A stretch of 64,000 nt of DNA from Aliidiomarina maris (GTDB taxonomy: Bacteria > Pseudomonadota > Gammaproteobacteria > Enterobacterales > Alteromonadaceae), in the NCBI RefSeq assembly GCF_003987335.1, contig NZ_PIPK01000006.1, positions 62,001 to 126,000 on the forward strand. Reading direction: 5' to 3'. Position numbers and translations under genes: made by a program. Shown piece by piece: positions 1-9,886 of the stretch (positions are counted from its first letter, which is position 1; every line of letters begins with the position of its first letter). Below the pieces are notes generated by a model that saw only the letters and a program-made list of their open reading frames with translations, made no database searches and was not told the origin of the DNA.

Positions 1-153
1 CTTGAGCAGACTACGCAACATATTCACCACCCCATAAATAGCACCTGTGGGTTCGCCCGCGCTATTGGTTAGGTGGGGCGGCGCATGGTAAGCGCGAAAT
101 AAATATGAGGAGCCATCAACCAAGATGAATGGGTTATGCGGGATTTGGGTCAT
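1..153 (-). CDS. polA: DNA polymerase I, N-terminal fragment (runs off window)
   Basis: The reverse strand from ATG at 153 encodes 51 residues without a stop to the window edge. They match the start of DNA polymerase I, the 5'-3' exonuclease domain, including the conserved stretches [14 protein letters not shown] and [14 protein letters not shown]. The family protein is about 900 residues, so only the extreme N-terminus is here. It acts in Okazaki fragment processing and excision repair. The identification rests on near-identical agreement with the known enterobacterial PolA start. The upstream region holds two DnaA-box-like sites. Confidence 0.93.
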   Translation of the reverse strand, partial: MTQIPHNPFILVDGSSYLFRAYHAPPHLTNSAGEPTGAIYGVVNMLRSLLK

Positions 154-570
154 GAAAAACGTCGCCTGCTTGCGGTGAAAAGTTCTGCCTATAGCATGCC
201 ACGCAAATGCCAATTTTCCTAGGTAGAATCAGTGTTGCAACGCTACGGCCAGCTGTGAATAAGCTGTGCATAAGTGTGTGGGAAACGTTAAACCTACCGT
301 ATCTAGTTAAATAGACGCAGTATCGAAGAAGAAAAAAATAAAGTTCAAAAAATTCAAGGCGTTACTTCAGGAAGCCAGGGTACAACGAGTTTTAATGCAG
401 GCTTTTTTAAGCCTTATTATTTGCTGTGGACATTGAATTTAAAGCGCTGGTATTTTGCACACCATGATGGCTTCATTTCAGTCCTTAGCATGTCCGCGAT
501 GACGACTTTTTCGCTCGCGGGTTTGCAACATTACCATAGTGCGGGTGAAGTGCCAGCATTATTTGGCAAT
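154..570. other. Intergenic region upstream of polA
   Basis: About 417 bases lie between the polA start and the bidirectional terminator. They contain two DnaA-box-like 9-mers at 254-273 and a weak 6-bp hairpin near 399-414. A 60-codon reading frame starting with TTG at 421 runs into the terminator stem and has no recognisable ribosome site or family, so I do not call it. No Spot 42-like sRNA, which flanks polA in enterics, was recognised. Confidence 0.5.
254..273 (-). promoter_or_regulatory. Pair of DnaA-box-like 9-mers upstream of polA
   Basis: TGTGAATAA (254-262) and TGTGCATAA (265-273) are the complements of TTATTCACA and TTATGCACA. Both fit the relaxed DnaA box TTWTNCACA. They are in the same orientation with start points 11 bp apart, about one helical turn, and lie about 100 bp upstream of polA. 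Binding by DnaA is an inference. Confidence 0.45.
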
Positions 571-571
571 A

Positions 572-614
572 AAAAACCTGGCTCTTATAGTTATAAAAAC
601 TGAGCCAGGTTTTT
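572..614. terminator. Bidirectional intrinsic terminator
   Basis: A 13-bp perfect stem (572-584 with 602-614) has A-runs on the left and T-runs on the right, so it can act on either strand. It lies just downstream of the DUF945 gene on the minus strand. Confidence 0.85.
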
Positions 615-629
615 CAATACGTTAGTACC

Positions 630-1829
630 TTACTGTGGCAGATCTAACGGCTCACCGTTGACCAACATATTGCCTTCGCGCAGTTCTACCACCCAAGGTA
701 GCTCGCCTGACACCAGGCCTGATAAAGGCATCAGCAATAACACCGGTAAGTCTTCAACAATTAAATTGCCTTGAAAAATATTGTCATCTGCTTCAGGGTC
801 AAAGCCAGTACTAAAGTCGAGATCTTCACGCAAGGTGAAACTACCATTCGCAACCAAGTTACCCATTTGGCCCATAGTCAGGCGCAGGTTGTCAATATTC
901 AGCGCCGACTGTTGCTGTTGTAAATTCACCAGAAAATCATTGATTGCATCAGGGTCTTTGCTATTTTCCTGCCAAGTGCGGAACGCGCTAAATGACAGTT
1001 CCGATGTACTGGTTTCTAATTCGAAGACACCAGTCACACCGTAGGCGTCATACTCGTTGACCATTAAATTGGCTGTGCCAGCGACATAATCGCCATTGCG
1101 CTGCATATCAATGTCGGAGCTAAAGTCGCGCATGCTGACCACAGGCTCAGCCGCATCGGTATAGTAGATGTGGTCAATACTAAAGCGCGCGGTCGAGGCA
1201 TCGAATAGACCATCATCGCCAACGTCTGTATGCGAACGCATTTGCACGTTTTCAAAACGCAACTTTTGATTGGCATCAACCCCGGTGTCTGGCGCACCGA
1301 GTAGCATCTCAATCCAGTCAATGGTCAGTTGCGAGTGCTGGTCGCTATCACGTAACACCACGTCGACATCAAAAGCCGCCACGCGGTATTGTAAACCTAT
1401 ATTTTGGTCATCGAAGTTCACTTCCGGTACATGGTAGGTCAAGCTCAAGCCACCCAGCCCGACGCGACCATCAAGGGTAATCGCTTGCCCTTCGAACAAA
1501 CGCTGGTTGACATCAAACTCACCTACGATGCCGGTGATTTCACCGGTCACGCTGGCGCGTAACGCGCCATGGCGCAAATTCATGGTATGGGTGAATGCAA
1601 CTTGCTCATCCTCAATGTCCATTGAGAATGAAACCACACCTTCTGAGCGCCAGAAGCTGGTGTCGTGCCAAGTTAAGTCAACGTCGACTTCAGGGTTTTG
1701 CTGCTGATACGCTTCAAGTTGCTGCGACGCGATATCGCGCATTTTAGAGCCGGTGATTGCGACCAGCGCCACGTATGTTATCCCTACAATGACGGCTAGG
1801 CCAACTAACCACTTGATCGAACGAGCCAT
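630..1829 (-). CDS. DUF945 (YdgA-like) family protein
   Basis: A 399-residue protein starting with a short basic stretch and one hydrophobic segment (about residues 6-26: WLVGLAVIVGITYVALVAI), followed by a long beta-rich region. The layout and the early Q-x-x-N-P-E-V-x-V segment match the DUF945/YdgA family of inner-membrane-anchored periplasmic proteins of unclear role. The ATG at 1829 is preceded by a good AAAGGAA ribosome site. The gene is followed by the strong terminator at 572-614 and preceded by a TetR regulator on the same strand. The family assignment is by pattern and length; no function can be claimed. Confidence 0.7.
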   Translation of the reverse strand: MARSIKWLVGLAVIVGITYVALVAITGSKMRDIASQQLEAYQQQNPEVDVDLTWHDTSFWRSEGVVSFSMDIEDEQVAFTHTMNLRHGALRASVTGEITGIVGEFDVNQRLFEGQAITLDGRVGLGGLSLTYHVPEVNFDDQNIGLQYRVAAFDVDVVLRDSDQHSQLTIDWIEMLLGAPDTGVDANQKLRFENVQMRSHTDVGDDGLFDASTARFSIDHIYYTDAAEPVVSMRDFSSDIDMQRNGDYVAGTANLMVNEYDAYGVTGVFELETSTSELSFSAFRTWQENSKDPDAINDFLVNLQQQQSALNIDNLRLTMGQMGNLVANGSFTLREDLDFSTGFDPEADDNIFQGNLIVEDLPVLLLMPLSGLVSGELPWVVELREGNMLVNGEPLDLPQ

Positions 1830-1886
1830 GGTATTTCCTTTTCTAGTTGTGGCGCATACGTCGCCGCATGCGCAGTTCGTTATTGT

Positions 1887-2609
1887 TTAGCTGCGCCGAA
1901 ACAGGCGATTCAGCACACCGCTGCTTGGTTCAGCTTTTTTATTAATGCGTTGCATGAAGCCTTCCCACTGCTGGTACAAGCCTTGTTCGGCCACTTGGTC
2001 AAATTCAGGCTGTAAAATTTTAAAGCCGGGGCCTTTGAGCAATTTGGCAATACTTTGCGGGGGATTACATACTTGCCATTGCCCTAATAAGTAAGCATAG
2101 CTTTGCATCAGCATAGCTTCCACGTCTGCACTATGGCTTTCATCTAACTCAAGGTGCTGACGAATCGCCTTAGCAGCGCTTTTAAAGCGTTGCGCCAATT
2201 TAGTTTTATACGAAAGTAATGCCTTACTATCGATATTCAGCTCAATCACGGAATGACTCAGGCTAGCCAGCGACCATAGGTTCGGCTGCGCCTGTTTAAA
2301 GCCAAGAATCGCGGTAATTAAGCGCGCCACTTTGTCGTCGGCCTGATAGCTGAGTGCCTTCTCGATATCACTCAACCAACCGTGTAAGTCATCTTCCAGC
2401 AACGCCAAATAAATGGATTCTTTGGTGTCGAAATAAATGTAGGTGGTACCCTTTGAGACCCCTGCCCGGCGAGCTATCTCGTTCATCGTCGGTAAGCTAC
2501 CGGGCTTCGCCAATAGCAGCTCGAGCGCCGATTGCACAATACTGTCACGCCGACGGTCTTTTTCCTTGGCCGTGCGCGCCCGTAATTTATCACCTAATAC
2601 ATTATCCAT
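1887..2609 (-). CDS. TetR/AcrR-family transcriptional regulator
   Basis: A 240-residue protein with an N-terminal helix-turn-helix (about residues 17-65, with MNEIARRAGVSKGTTYIYFDTKESI), the TetR signature, and a helical C-terminal ligand/dimer domain. The frame is open to a GTG at 2639, but ATG at 2609 has an AAGGGG site 8 nt upstream and is preferred. It lies just downstream of the frameshifted SLC13 permease on the same strand. A regulatory link to the permease or to the DUF945 gene is possible but not shown. No palindromic operator was recognised nearby. Confidence 0.88.
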   Translation of the reverse strand: MDNVLGDKLRARTAKEKDRRRDSIVQSALELLLAKPGSLPTMNEIARRAGVSKGTTYIYFDTKESIYLALLEDDLHGWLSDIEKALSYQADDKVARLITAILGFKQAQPNLWSLASLSHSVIELNIDSKALLSYKTKLAQRFKSAAKAIRQHLELDESHSADVEAMLMQSYAYLLGQWQVCNPPQSIAKLLKGPGFKILQPEFDQVAEQGLYQQWEGFMQRINKKAEPSSGVLNRLFRRS

Positions 2610-2677
2610 CACAACATCCCCTTGTGTCTTAAATGCCACGCACCTGTCGATATTGTCGCCAGTTCCAGCGCCGATGT

Positions 2678-4641
2678 CTAGAGCGGCCAGAAATACAATA
2701 ACGCAGGAATACCGACCACAGCGACAATTACCTCAAGTGGCACACCTAAACGCCAGTAATCACCGAAACGAAAGCCCCCAGGCCCCAAGATTAACGTATT
2801 GTTTTGATGACCGATTGGAGTTAAGAATGCGCACGATGCGCCCACCGCAACCGCCATTAAAAAGGCATCACCATTCACCCCCAGAGCCTGCGCGCTACTC
2901 AGTGCAATCGGGCACATGACCGCTGCTGTCGCCGCATTATTCATAAAATCAGATAGCATCATGGTAATAATCAGCACCGCGGTGAGTGCGATAATTGCGT
3001 TACCCTGAGCGAGCGTGTTTAGCATTAAATTAGCGATTAAATCCGCGGTACCCGTGCTACTCATTGCCCCTGCGACAGGTATGAGCGCCGCGAGTAGCAC
3101 CACGACCGGCCAATCTATCGCACTGTAGACACGCTGGGGGCAACGACTTTCAACGCCATTACGGCAAGTACACCGGCTGCAAATGACACCGCCGCCGGCA
3201 ATAAGCCCAGTGCCGCGCCGCCCACTGCAGCCGCCATCACTAAGGTGGCAATGGTGGCTTTGCGCTTACTAGGTACGCGAATTTGGCGCTCAGCCAGCGG
3301 TACGCAACCAAACACAGTCGCAAACTCACTTAAGTCGGCACTGCCGCCTTGCATTAACAATACATCACCAGCACGCAACCTGGTGTGACGTATGCGACGA
3401 ATCTTGTGTGCCCCTTGCCGCGACACCGCCAGCAAGTTCACCGAATAGCGTGTGCGCAGCGCAAGATCACTCGCCGCACGGCCAATAATGTCGGCGTCCG
3501 GCAGCACCGTAAGTTCCATAATGACCACATCGCTGGTATCTCGGCGCTCTTTCGCCTTCAGTTTTGCCTCTTCATCGCTTTCAGTGTCTTTCTCAGCCCC
3601 TGCACTGTTGCTTTGGCGCTGAGCTTGAGTATGCCCCGCTGAATACGCAGTGACCCGTCGCCCCATATAGGCTTGTGGTTCAGCACGGGTATCGATGGCG
3701 AGCTCTTTATTCGCCGCTTCATCACTGTCTTCTTCGTCAGTCTGCTTCGGACGCTGACTTTCTTCAAGCTTCAGTCCTAAGCTTGAGAGAGCGCCGCCCA
3801 AGGATTCCGGCTCAGCCTCTATCACCAACACATCTTCCGCATGCAATTGGCGTTGCGGGTGTGGTGCAGTCACTTGCTCGCTACCCCTTAAGATGCCGAC
3901 AACTTGGGCATCATAGTCATCCAGCGCCTTTTCCAGTTCATGCACGCGCATGCCATCTGCTTTGCTGCCATCTTGCACGCGTACTTCGGTGATATACGCC
4001 GCGGTATCAAAGCCTGATGCATCCGTGCGCTTGCGCGCAGGTACAAGGCGCCAGCCGACGAGTGCAACAAAAATAACCCCACTTATTGCGATTGTGGCGC
4101 CCACTGGGGTGAACGCAAACATACCGAAGCCACCATCGCCTTGCTCACTGCGAAAGCCCGAAACAATTAAGTTCGGTGGTGTACCAATTAGGGTGGTCAT
4201 GCCCCCGAGAATGGTACCAAACGACACGGGCATCAGCACGCGTCCAGGGGGAATGTTCAAGCGCGAGGCGAGCTGAATCGCAATCGGCATTAACAACGCC
4301 ATCGCTCCCACATTATTCATAAAGGCAGACATTAACGTGGCAGCACCCGTCAATGCTGCGATACTAAAGGTCGGGCCGCTGGTTTTCGGTAAAATTCGCT
4401 GCGCTAATACATCTACAGCGCCTGATGACTGCAGCGCACTACTGAGCACCAATACACATGCAACGGTAATCACCGCTGGGTGGCCAAAGCCATTGAATGC
4501 TATGTCCGCTGGGACTAAGCCTAAAAATACACAGGCTAACAAAGCACCTAGAGCCACCATGTCATGCCGCCAGCGCCCCCAAATAAACATCCCCATGGCA
4601 ACCGCTAATACCAGCAGAATTAAGCTCTGTTCAAGGGTCAT
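2678..4641 (-). pseudogene. SLC13-family permease with TrkA-C domains, disrupted by a frameshift
   Basis: Two reading frames cover one transporter. The upstream one (4641 to about 3115, 508 residues) has an N-terminal membrane half with the GTPPNLIVSGF motif near residue 155 and two RCK-C-type domains around 215-290 and 370-435. The downstream one continues with the second membrane half (VVVLLAALIPVAGAM, SDFMNNAATAAVM, TPIGHQNNTLILGPGG). The reading frame is lost at a run of five G on the plus strand (3136-3140). Restoring one base joins the halves through a typical RVYSAIDWPVVVLLAA segment and makes 1965 bases, an exact multiple of three, encoding 654 residues. Members are Na+- or H+-coupled anion transporters; the substrate is unknown. 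The start ATG overlaps the aroE stop by 4 bp. It could be a real inactivation or a sequencing indel. Confidence 0.85.
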
Positions 4642-5510
4642 TCAGGTGCTTCCTGAGTGATTGGTGTCAGGGGCGTTACCAAGCGTTGCCGCAATTGCGC
4701 AAGCGCTTGCTCAGCGTCCGGTTTGGCACCGGTCCAAATATAAAAACTAGCGGCGCCCTGTGCCACCAACATACCAAGACCGTCGACTACAGAAATCTTT
4801 GGGTTAAGCGCCGCGGCCGCGGTCAAAAACGGCTGCGCTGCCTTACCGTAACTCAAGTCATACCCGAGACTGGCATGCTTCAGCCATGCAGGCTTGAACT
4901 CAATCCCCATTTGGCCATGATGACCGGCTGCGGCGGCATGGATCACAATATCGAATTCTTGGCTGTCATGGGTTGGTGTGTACGCAAAAAGACGCTCTAC
5001 GCTAGCAGGCATTTGCGCATGAAACGCCGTAACCAGTTGCTGTGCGCGACTCAAGGTACGGTTATTCACCACGATTTGTGCAACACCCGCTTCAAGTAGC
5101 GGCGCTACAATACCGCGCACTGCACCACCCGCGCCAAGAATTAGCACGCACTGGTTGGTCAAGGGTGCGCCTTGCAAGCGAAGGTCGTTAACCAACCCTT
5201 CACCGTCGGTATTATCAGCATATAAACCTTGCCGTGTTGTCATGTGCAAGGTGTTAGCTGCCCCCGCCAAACGTGCCCGTGGTGACACTTGATCGGCAAT
5301 TTCCAGCGCGCTGACTTTGTGCGGTAAGGTGACATTCGCGCCGATACCGCCTGCGCTAAAAAATTGCTGCAGCTGTTCAGTAAAGGTCTCTGGCGGTGCT
5401 AAAATGGCGCGATAGTCGACCGTCAACCCCGTTTGATGGGCAAATATTTGATGTAATTGCGGTGACAAACTATGTCGGATAGGGTCACCAAATACTGCTA
5501 GAGGTATCAT
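4638..5510 (-). CDS. aroE: Shikimate dehydrogenase
   Basis: A 290-residue NADPH-dependent enzyme reducing 3-dehydroshikimate to shikimate in aromatic amino acid synthesis. Visible motifs: SLSPQLH (about 14-20) and NVTLPHK (59-65) for shikimate binding, the ADNTDGEG segment with the catalytic Asp, and a Rossmann GAGGAVRGI followed by NNRT for NADPH. The frame extends to 5594, but MIPLAVFGDP matches the family start at 5510. The ribosome site upstream of it is weak. The start codon overlaps the start codon of the divergent haemoglobin gene, so its promoter must lie inside that gene. Its stop overlaps the permease start. Confidence 0.95.
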   Translation of the reverse strand: MIPLAVFGDPIRHSLSPQLHQIFAHQTGLTVDYRAILAPPETFTEQLQQFFSAGGIGANVTLPHKVSALEIADQVSPRARLAGAANTLHMTTRQGLYADNTDGEGLVNDLRLQGAPLTNQCVLILGAGGAVRGIVAPLLEAGVAQIVVNNRTLSRAQQLVTAFHAQMPASVERLFAYTPTHDSQEFDIVIHAAAAGHHGQMGIEFKPAWLKHASLGYDLSYGKAAQPFLTAAAALNPKISVVDGLGMLVAQGAASFYIWTGAKPDAEQALAQLRQRLVTPLTPITQEAPE

Positions 5511-5922
5511 GTTGTCTCGCTTGTTCAATCGCCATCGGCCCGAGCCGCTTTCGCAATACCAACAGTTAGGAGGGGAAGTGGCCGTGCGCAACATGGCTGA
5601 TCGCTTTTACGATATTATGCAAACAGACCCTGAAGCTGCTGAGCTGCTGGCAATGCACCCACAACCATTAGACGCCATTCGCCAGAAATTCTTTGAATTC
5701 TTAAGTGGCTGGTTTGGTGGCCCACAACTGTTTAGCGCCAAATATGGTCACCCCAGGTTACGCGCCCGCCACTTACCTTTTGCCATTGATACGCGCATGC
5801 GCGACCAATGGCTACACTGCATGTATAGAGTGCTTGATGAACAAGTGCAAGATCCACTCTTACATCAGCAGTTAAAGGCTCAATTTACTCAGTTAGCCCA
5901 CCATATGATCAACCGAGAATGA
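5509..5922 (+). CDS. Group II truncated haemoglobin
   Basis: A 137-residue globin of the 2-on-2 type. It has the family features GGEVAVRNMADRFYDIM with Tyr34 (B10), the RARHLPF segment with proximal haem ligand His88, and Trp101 (G8) in DQWLHCMYRVLDE, which marks group II. Such proteins bind O2 or NO and are linked to oxygen or nitrosative-stress chemistry. The ATG has GAGG 5 nt upstream. Its start overlaps the aroE start by two bases on the opposite strand, so its promoter lies within aroE. It converges on the 276-residue gene at 5941. Confidence 0.92.
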   Translation: MLSRLFNRHRPEPLSQYQQLGGEVAVRNMADRFYDIMQTDPEAAELLAMHPQPLDAIRQKFFEFLSGWFGGPQLFSAKYGHPRLRARHLPFAIDTRMRDQWLHCMYRVLDEQVQDPLLHQQLKAQFTQLAHHMINRE

Positions 5923-5940
5923 GCCTTACCTTCTATACAT

Positions 5941-6771
5941 TTATTGTTTGTCTTGTAGCTTTTTGATGCGCTCAATGCGACCTTCATAGCCGGATTTAGT
6001 GCCGTCTTTTAGCTTATACTTCACCGCTTGCTCGCACACTTCAATGGCTTGGGCATACTGTCCACGCTCGGTCAGCGCCGCACTGTATTGTTTAAACGTC
6101 GCGACCTGAGGCAACTTGCCACCGTTTTGCTTCTTTAATGGCCCTTTAATCGCATCAAACTCTTTGATGTGTGCGGCCGCATAAAACATCAGCGCCGCCT
6201 CACCACGCGAGTCGTTACGCTGGCGATAGCTCTGCTCGACAATATGTTGATATAGGCGGTGGCGTGCAAGGGGGTCATTAGTTTCACTTAGCGCCGCAGC
6301 CTGAGCTTCCGCGCCCTCTGGCGCTGCGGGTGCTTGATTGCTGGCAATGCCTGCACTCGCCTGTTGCTGCAAGGTGCTCTTGGTCGCCTCTTCCGCGGCT
6401 GCCATATGGGCTTTCTCAGCGGCCTTCGCAACCGCCTGCTGAGCCTCTTGATTGGCCTCAGCGCCGACCTCGTTGTGACTGGCTACTGCAGACGCTTCAG
6501 CAGCTTTAGCTTGCGGGGTTGGCGCAGTGCTAGTGTCAGGCGCAGGGGTAACTGGTGTTGGTGTTGGTGTTGGTGCAGCCGCATCAGCTTGCGCTGCTGC
6601 TTGTACTTTGGCGTCCGCTTCGGCTTTCGGAGCTGGCGAATCAGGCGCAGGTTTAGGCGCGCTTTGCTGCACTGGTGCGTCATCTTGCTGAGGTTGACGC
6701 TTAATAACTAGGCTTCGATATAGCAGGTAGCCAATACCCACTATGGCAACGATCACAAGGATTTGACTCAT
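5941..6771 (-). CDS. Membrane-anchored Ala/Pro-rich protein of unknown function
   Basis: A 276-residue protein with a single N-terminal membrane segment (about 3-20), a long low-complexity Ala/Pro/Gln/Glu linker (25-160) and a folded helical C-terminal domain (about 165-276) with tetratricopeptide-like character (EALMFYAAAH, ERGQYAQAIEVCEQAVKYK). The linker contains a Thr-Pro repeat encoded by a short GGTGTT tandem repeat on the plus strand (6554-6575). It follows rluF by 39 bp in the same direction and may be the last gene of that transcript. I recognise no function. Confidence 0.75.
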   Translation of the reverse strand: MSQILVIVAIVGIGYLLYRSLVIKRQPQQDDAPVQQSAPKPAPDSPAPKAEADAKVQAAAQADAAAPTPTPTPVTPAPDTSTAPTPQAKAAEASAVASHNEVGAEANQEAQQAVAKAAEKAHMAAAEEATKSTLQQQASAGIASNQAPAAPEGAEAQAAALSETNDPLARHRLYQHIVEQSYRQRNDSRGEAALMFYAAAHIKEFDAIKGPLKKQNGGKLPQVATFKQYSAALTERGQYAQAIEVCEQAVKYKLKDGTKSGYEGRIERIKKLQDKQ

Positions 6772-6810
6772 CTTAGTGTCCCATCGTAATGCCTCAAAGA
6801 GGCTTGCAGA

Positions 6811-7752
6811 TTAACGCTTACGGGCTCTAAATCCTGCTTTGCCCCGTTGCTCTGCTGGTTTCAAATCACCCGTCTTTGACTGCCGACCCGACGAGCGTGG
6901 TTTTTTATTCGTTTGATTCGCACGCTTGGCTGATGGCTTATTGCTAGCCGGTTCACCTTTCTGAGCGCGTGCTTTCTTTACTTGCCCACTTTCTTGTCCG
7001 CTTGCTTGCCCACTTGTGTAGGACGCTTCTTCGGTTTTAATTGAGTGCGACAATAGCTTCTCAAGCACATTCAATTCTTTGCCACCCAATTCACGGTAAC
7101 TGCCGGGGGCTAAATCACCCAAGCCAATATGCATAATTCGAATGCGCTTGAGGGTCACCACCTCATGACCTAGATACTCTGCCATACGGCGTATCTGGCG
7201 GTTAAGCCCCTGAGTTAAAATAATCCGAAAAGTTTTTCGGCTGATACGCTCAGCTTGGCATGGCTTTGTGACCGTATCAAGAATCGGTACACCACTGCGC
7301 ATAGCCTGCAAAAAGCTATCATCAAAGGCGTCTTTCAGGGTCACAATGTATTCTTTATCGTGTTCGTTCCCTGCGCGCAAGATCTTGTTCACAATATCAC
7401 CATCATTAGTGAGCAAAATCAAACCTTCTGAGGGTCTATCAAGGCGACCGACCGGAAATATGCGTTGAGGGTAATTCACTGCATCAACTATGTTGCTGCG
7501 AATTTTGCGTTCCGTGGTGCAAGTGACCCCCACCGGCTTATGATAAGCCAGGTACACCCGCTTGGGCTTATTACCTAAAGTCCGCCCTTTTACCTCAACG
7601 GTGTCATCGGGGCCGACCCGAACACCCATTTCGGCGACTCGACCGTTTACTTTGACCTGCTGCGCAGCAATCAACGCATCGGCTTCACGACGCGAACAAA
7701 TGCCAGTTTCGCTTATCCATTTATTCAGGCGCACGCCTGTTGCCTCGCTCAT
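6811..7752 (-). CDS. rluF: 23S rRNA pseudouridine synthase, RluF-type
   Basis: A 313-residue RsuA/RluB/E/F-family enzyme. An N-terminal S4 RNA-binding domain (about 7-65, [21 protein letters not shown]) is followed by the catalytic domain with [17 protein letters not shown], whose Asp is the catalytic residue, and a C-terminal [17 protein letters not shown]. The last motif and [12 protein letters not shown] resemble RluF, which modifies U2604. The tail (about 235-313) is basic and Lys/Arg/Ser-rich. The start overlaps the hemF stop by 4 bp, indicating translational coupling. Confidence 0.88.
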   Translation of the reverse strand: MSEATGVRLNKWISETGICSRREADALIAAQQVKVNGRVAEMGVRVGPDDTVEVKGRTLGNKPKRVYLAYHKPVGVTCTTERKIRSNIVDAVNYPQRIFPVGRLDRPSEGLILLTNDGDIVNKILRAGNEHDKEYIVTLKDAFDDSFLQAMRSGVPILDTVTKPCQAERISRKTFRIILTQGLNRQIRRMAEYLGHEVVTLKRIRIMHIGLGDLAPGSYRELGGKELNVLEKLLSHSIKTEEASYTSGQASGQESGQVKKARAQKGEPASNKPSAKRANQTNKKPRSSGRQSKTGDLKPAEQRGKAGFRARKR

Positions 7753-8693
7753 TCAAGCCACGCCTGCGGCTTTAAATAACGGTCATACAACTTGGCTTCT
7801 GCGCTGTCTGGCTCTGGTTCATACATATACTGCCAGCGTGCCAGCGGCGGCATCGACATTAAGATGGATTCCGTGCGACCACCAGTTTGCAAGCCAAACA
7901 GAGTGCCTCGGTCATACACTAAGTTAAACTCAACGTAACGCCCTCTGCGATACAGCTGGAAGTCACGCTGAGCTTGGTCAAATGCCGCATCTTTGCGCTT
8001 TTTTACAATGGGTACATAGGCTTGAGTAAAGTGGTCGCCCACCGAACGCATCAACCCAAAGGCGTGCTCGAAGTCTAATTCACCAGCTGGGTTGGTATTT
8101 AAGTCATCAAAAAATAAACCACCCACCCCGCGGGTTTCATTACGGTGCGGTAGGAAGAAGTATTCGTCACACCAGCGTTTAAAGCGTGGGTAATAGTCTT
8201 CACCAAAGGGGTCACAGGCGCGCTTTGCGGTCTGATGCCAATGAATGACGTCTGCTTCCTGAGGATAAAACGGCGTTAAATCAAATCCGCCACCAAACCA
8301 CCACACTGGTGCTTCGCCCTCTTTCTCAGCAATAAAAAAGCGCACGTTGGCATGACTCGTTGGCACGTTAGGGTTATTCGGATGCAGCACCAAGGATACA
8401 CCACAGGCGTGAAAGCTACGTCCGGCTAGTTCAGGTCGATGGGCCGTGGCAGACGCTGGCATCTTAGCGCCAAACACATGAGAGAAGTTCACCCCACCTT
8501 GCTCAAATACATCACCACCACGCAAAATACGCGAGCGCCCACCACCGCCTTCCGGCCGGTCCCAGGCATCTTCCGTAAATTTGGCACCACCATCGATGGC
8601 CTCTAATTCAGCACAAATGGCATCTTGAAGCTGCATCAAATAGGTTTTAACGCGGGCTAAGTACTGATGTTCTTGGCTGCTATCAAAACTCAT
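7749..8693 (-). CDS. hemF: Oxygen-dependent coproporphyrinogen III oxidase
   Basis: A 314-residue aerobic haem-biosynthesis enzyme that converts coproporphyrinogen III to protoporphyrinogen IX. The sequence carries family stretches [37 protein letters not shown] and [26 protein letters not shown]. Length matches the family (about 300). It overlaps tsaC upstream and rluF downstream by 4 bp each, so it sits in a tightly coupled operon. Confidence 0.97.
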   Translation of the reverse strand: MSFDSSQEHQYLARVKTYLMQLQDAICAELEAIDGGAKFTEDAWDRPEGGGGRSRILRGGDVFEQGGVNFSHVFGAKMPASATAHRPELAGRSFHACGVSLVLHPNNPNVPTSHANVRFFIAEKEGEAPVWWFGGGFDLTPFYPQEADVIHWHQTAKRACDPFGEDYYPRFKRWCDEYFFLPHRNETRGVGGLFFDDLNTNPAGELDFEHAFGLMRSVGDHFTQAYVPIVKKRKDAAFDQAQRDFQLYRRGRYVEFNLVYDRGTLFGLQTGGRTESILMSMPPLARWQYMYEPEPDSAEAKLYDRYLKPQAWLE

Positions 8694-9262
8694 GTACGCA
8701 CGACCTCATTAGTCAATGGATTGATAATCTTACTTGGACCCGATGCTTGGCCGACTGGCTCGTCCATAATCCAGCCTAGCTGGTCACCGAAGCTTTGGCG
8801 AACCTGTTCGGCGCTGGTCATGGCAGGTTCGCCACTGGCGTTGGCGCTGGTTGATACTAATGCAGTGCCTAATGCGCGGCATAGGCGTCGCGCAGGCTCA
8901 AACGCCGTCACGCGCACCGCAATGGTGTCATGATCACCTTTTAGAAAGCGCGGCACGTCATGGCGAGCAGGTAAGATTAACGTGGTATGCCCAGGCCAGT
9001 GTGACAGCACTTTAAAGCGCACGTCTTGCCCGATTTGTTTGTCGTCGACATAATCAAGTAACTGAGAGTAGTCGGCAGCGATGAGAATCATGCCCTTGCT
9101 AATGTCCCGATTTTTCAGCGCCAGCAGCTTGCGCACTGCTACTTCGTCATAAGGCGCGCAGCCGAGGCCAAACACCCCTTCCGTCGGATAAGCAATCACT
9201 TGATGGTCGCGAAGGGCATCGCGCGCTTGTACTAGGGTCTCGGTTGTCTCAGTCACCGCCAA
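8690..9262 (-). CDS. tsaC: Threonylcarbamoyl-AMP synthase
   Basis: A 190-residue YrdC/RimN-family protein that makes threonylcarbamoyl-AMP for the t6A37 modification of tRNA. Visible motifs are [11 protein letters not shown] near the start, [25 protein letters not shown] and [12 protein letters not shown]. The short, Sua5-domain-less form and the position between the topA-like gene and hemF fit the gammaproteobacterial smf-smg-yrdD-tsaC arrangement. Its stop overlaps the hemF start. Confidence 0.96.
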   Translation of the reverse strand: MAVTETTETLVQARDALRDHQVIAYPTEGVFGLGCAPYDEVAVRKLLALKNRDISKGMILIAADYSQLLDYVDDKQIGQDVRFKVLSHWPGHTTLILPARHDVPRFLKGDHDTIAVRVTAFEPARRLCRALGTALVSTSANASGEPAMTSAEQVRQSFGDQLGWIMDEPVGQASGPSKIINPLTNEVVRT

Positions 9263-9295
9263 CTCTCCTGCATTCGAAATACGGATATGACGGTA

Positions 9296-9862
9296 TTATA
9301 AAGGCTTTGACTTATAACTGCAGGACTTTTGCGGGCAGACTAGCCGTATGCCTTGGCTACTTGGCTTCTCAATCAACAGCGGATAGTCACACTCAGGGCA
9401 AGGCGACGCTTGAGGCTTATGATTTAACGCAAACTTACACTTGGGGTAGCGGTCACAGGCATAAAATACTTTGCCATATTTGTTGGTGCGCTCGACTAAC
9501 TGACCTTTCTTGCACGTCGGACAGTCTGCCAATGCCACGGGCGCTTCAGGCTCGGGGTCTGCCATGTAGTGGCAAGTTGGAAAGTCACTACAACCAATAA
9601 AAAAGCCATAGCGACCTTTTTTCAGCATTAATGGCGATTGGCACAGCGGACAAGGACTATCGGGGAGTGGTTGCGGAGTAAAGCTCGCTTCTTCGTGTAA
9701 CGAGCGCGTATAGTCGCACGCAGGGTAGCTGGTGCAACCCCAAAAACTATTGGTGCCAATATGCTTAACCTTGAGAGGGCTTTGGCACTGCGGGCAAATC
9801 TCGCCCGCAGTGTTTTCATGGCTTGCTAGGTCAAATAATGGTTTATGATCACTCACTGACAC
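9296..9862 (-). CDS. Topoisomerase-type C4 zinc-finger protein (YrdD-like)
   Basis: A 188-residue protein made almost entirely of four C4 zinc-ribbon repeats. The pairs are CPQC/CTSYPAC (about 22-50), CPLC/CSDFPTC (71-98), CPTC/CDRYPKC (114-141) and CPEC/CPQKSC (154-182). They match the C-terminal zinc-ribbon repeats of topoisomerase I, but there is no topoisomerase catalytic domain. This is the YrdD family, conserved between smg and tsaC. Binding to single-stranded nucleic acid is an inference. Confidence 0.9.
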   Translation of the reverse strand: MSVSDHKPLFDLASHENTAGEICPQCQSPLKVKHIGTNSFWGCTSYPACDYTRSLHEEASFTPQPLPDSPCPLCQSPLMLKKGRYGFFIGCSDFPTCHYMADPEPEAPVALADCPTCKKGQLVERTNKYGKVFYACDRYPKCKFALNHKPQASPCPECDYPLLIEKPSSQGIRLVCPQKSCSYKSKPL

Positions 9863-9886
9863 ATTTAACCTTGGTCCAGCATGATA

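Noticed and set aside
421-603. 60-codon TTG-initiated frame before the first terminator
   Set aside because: It has no recognisable ribosome site or family, and its 3' end lies inside the terminator stem at 572-614.
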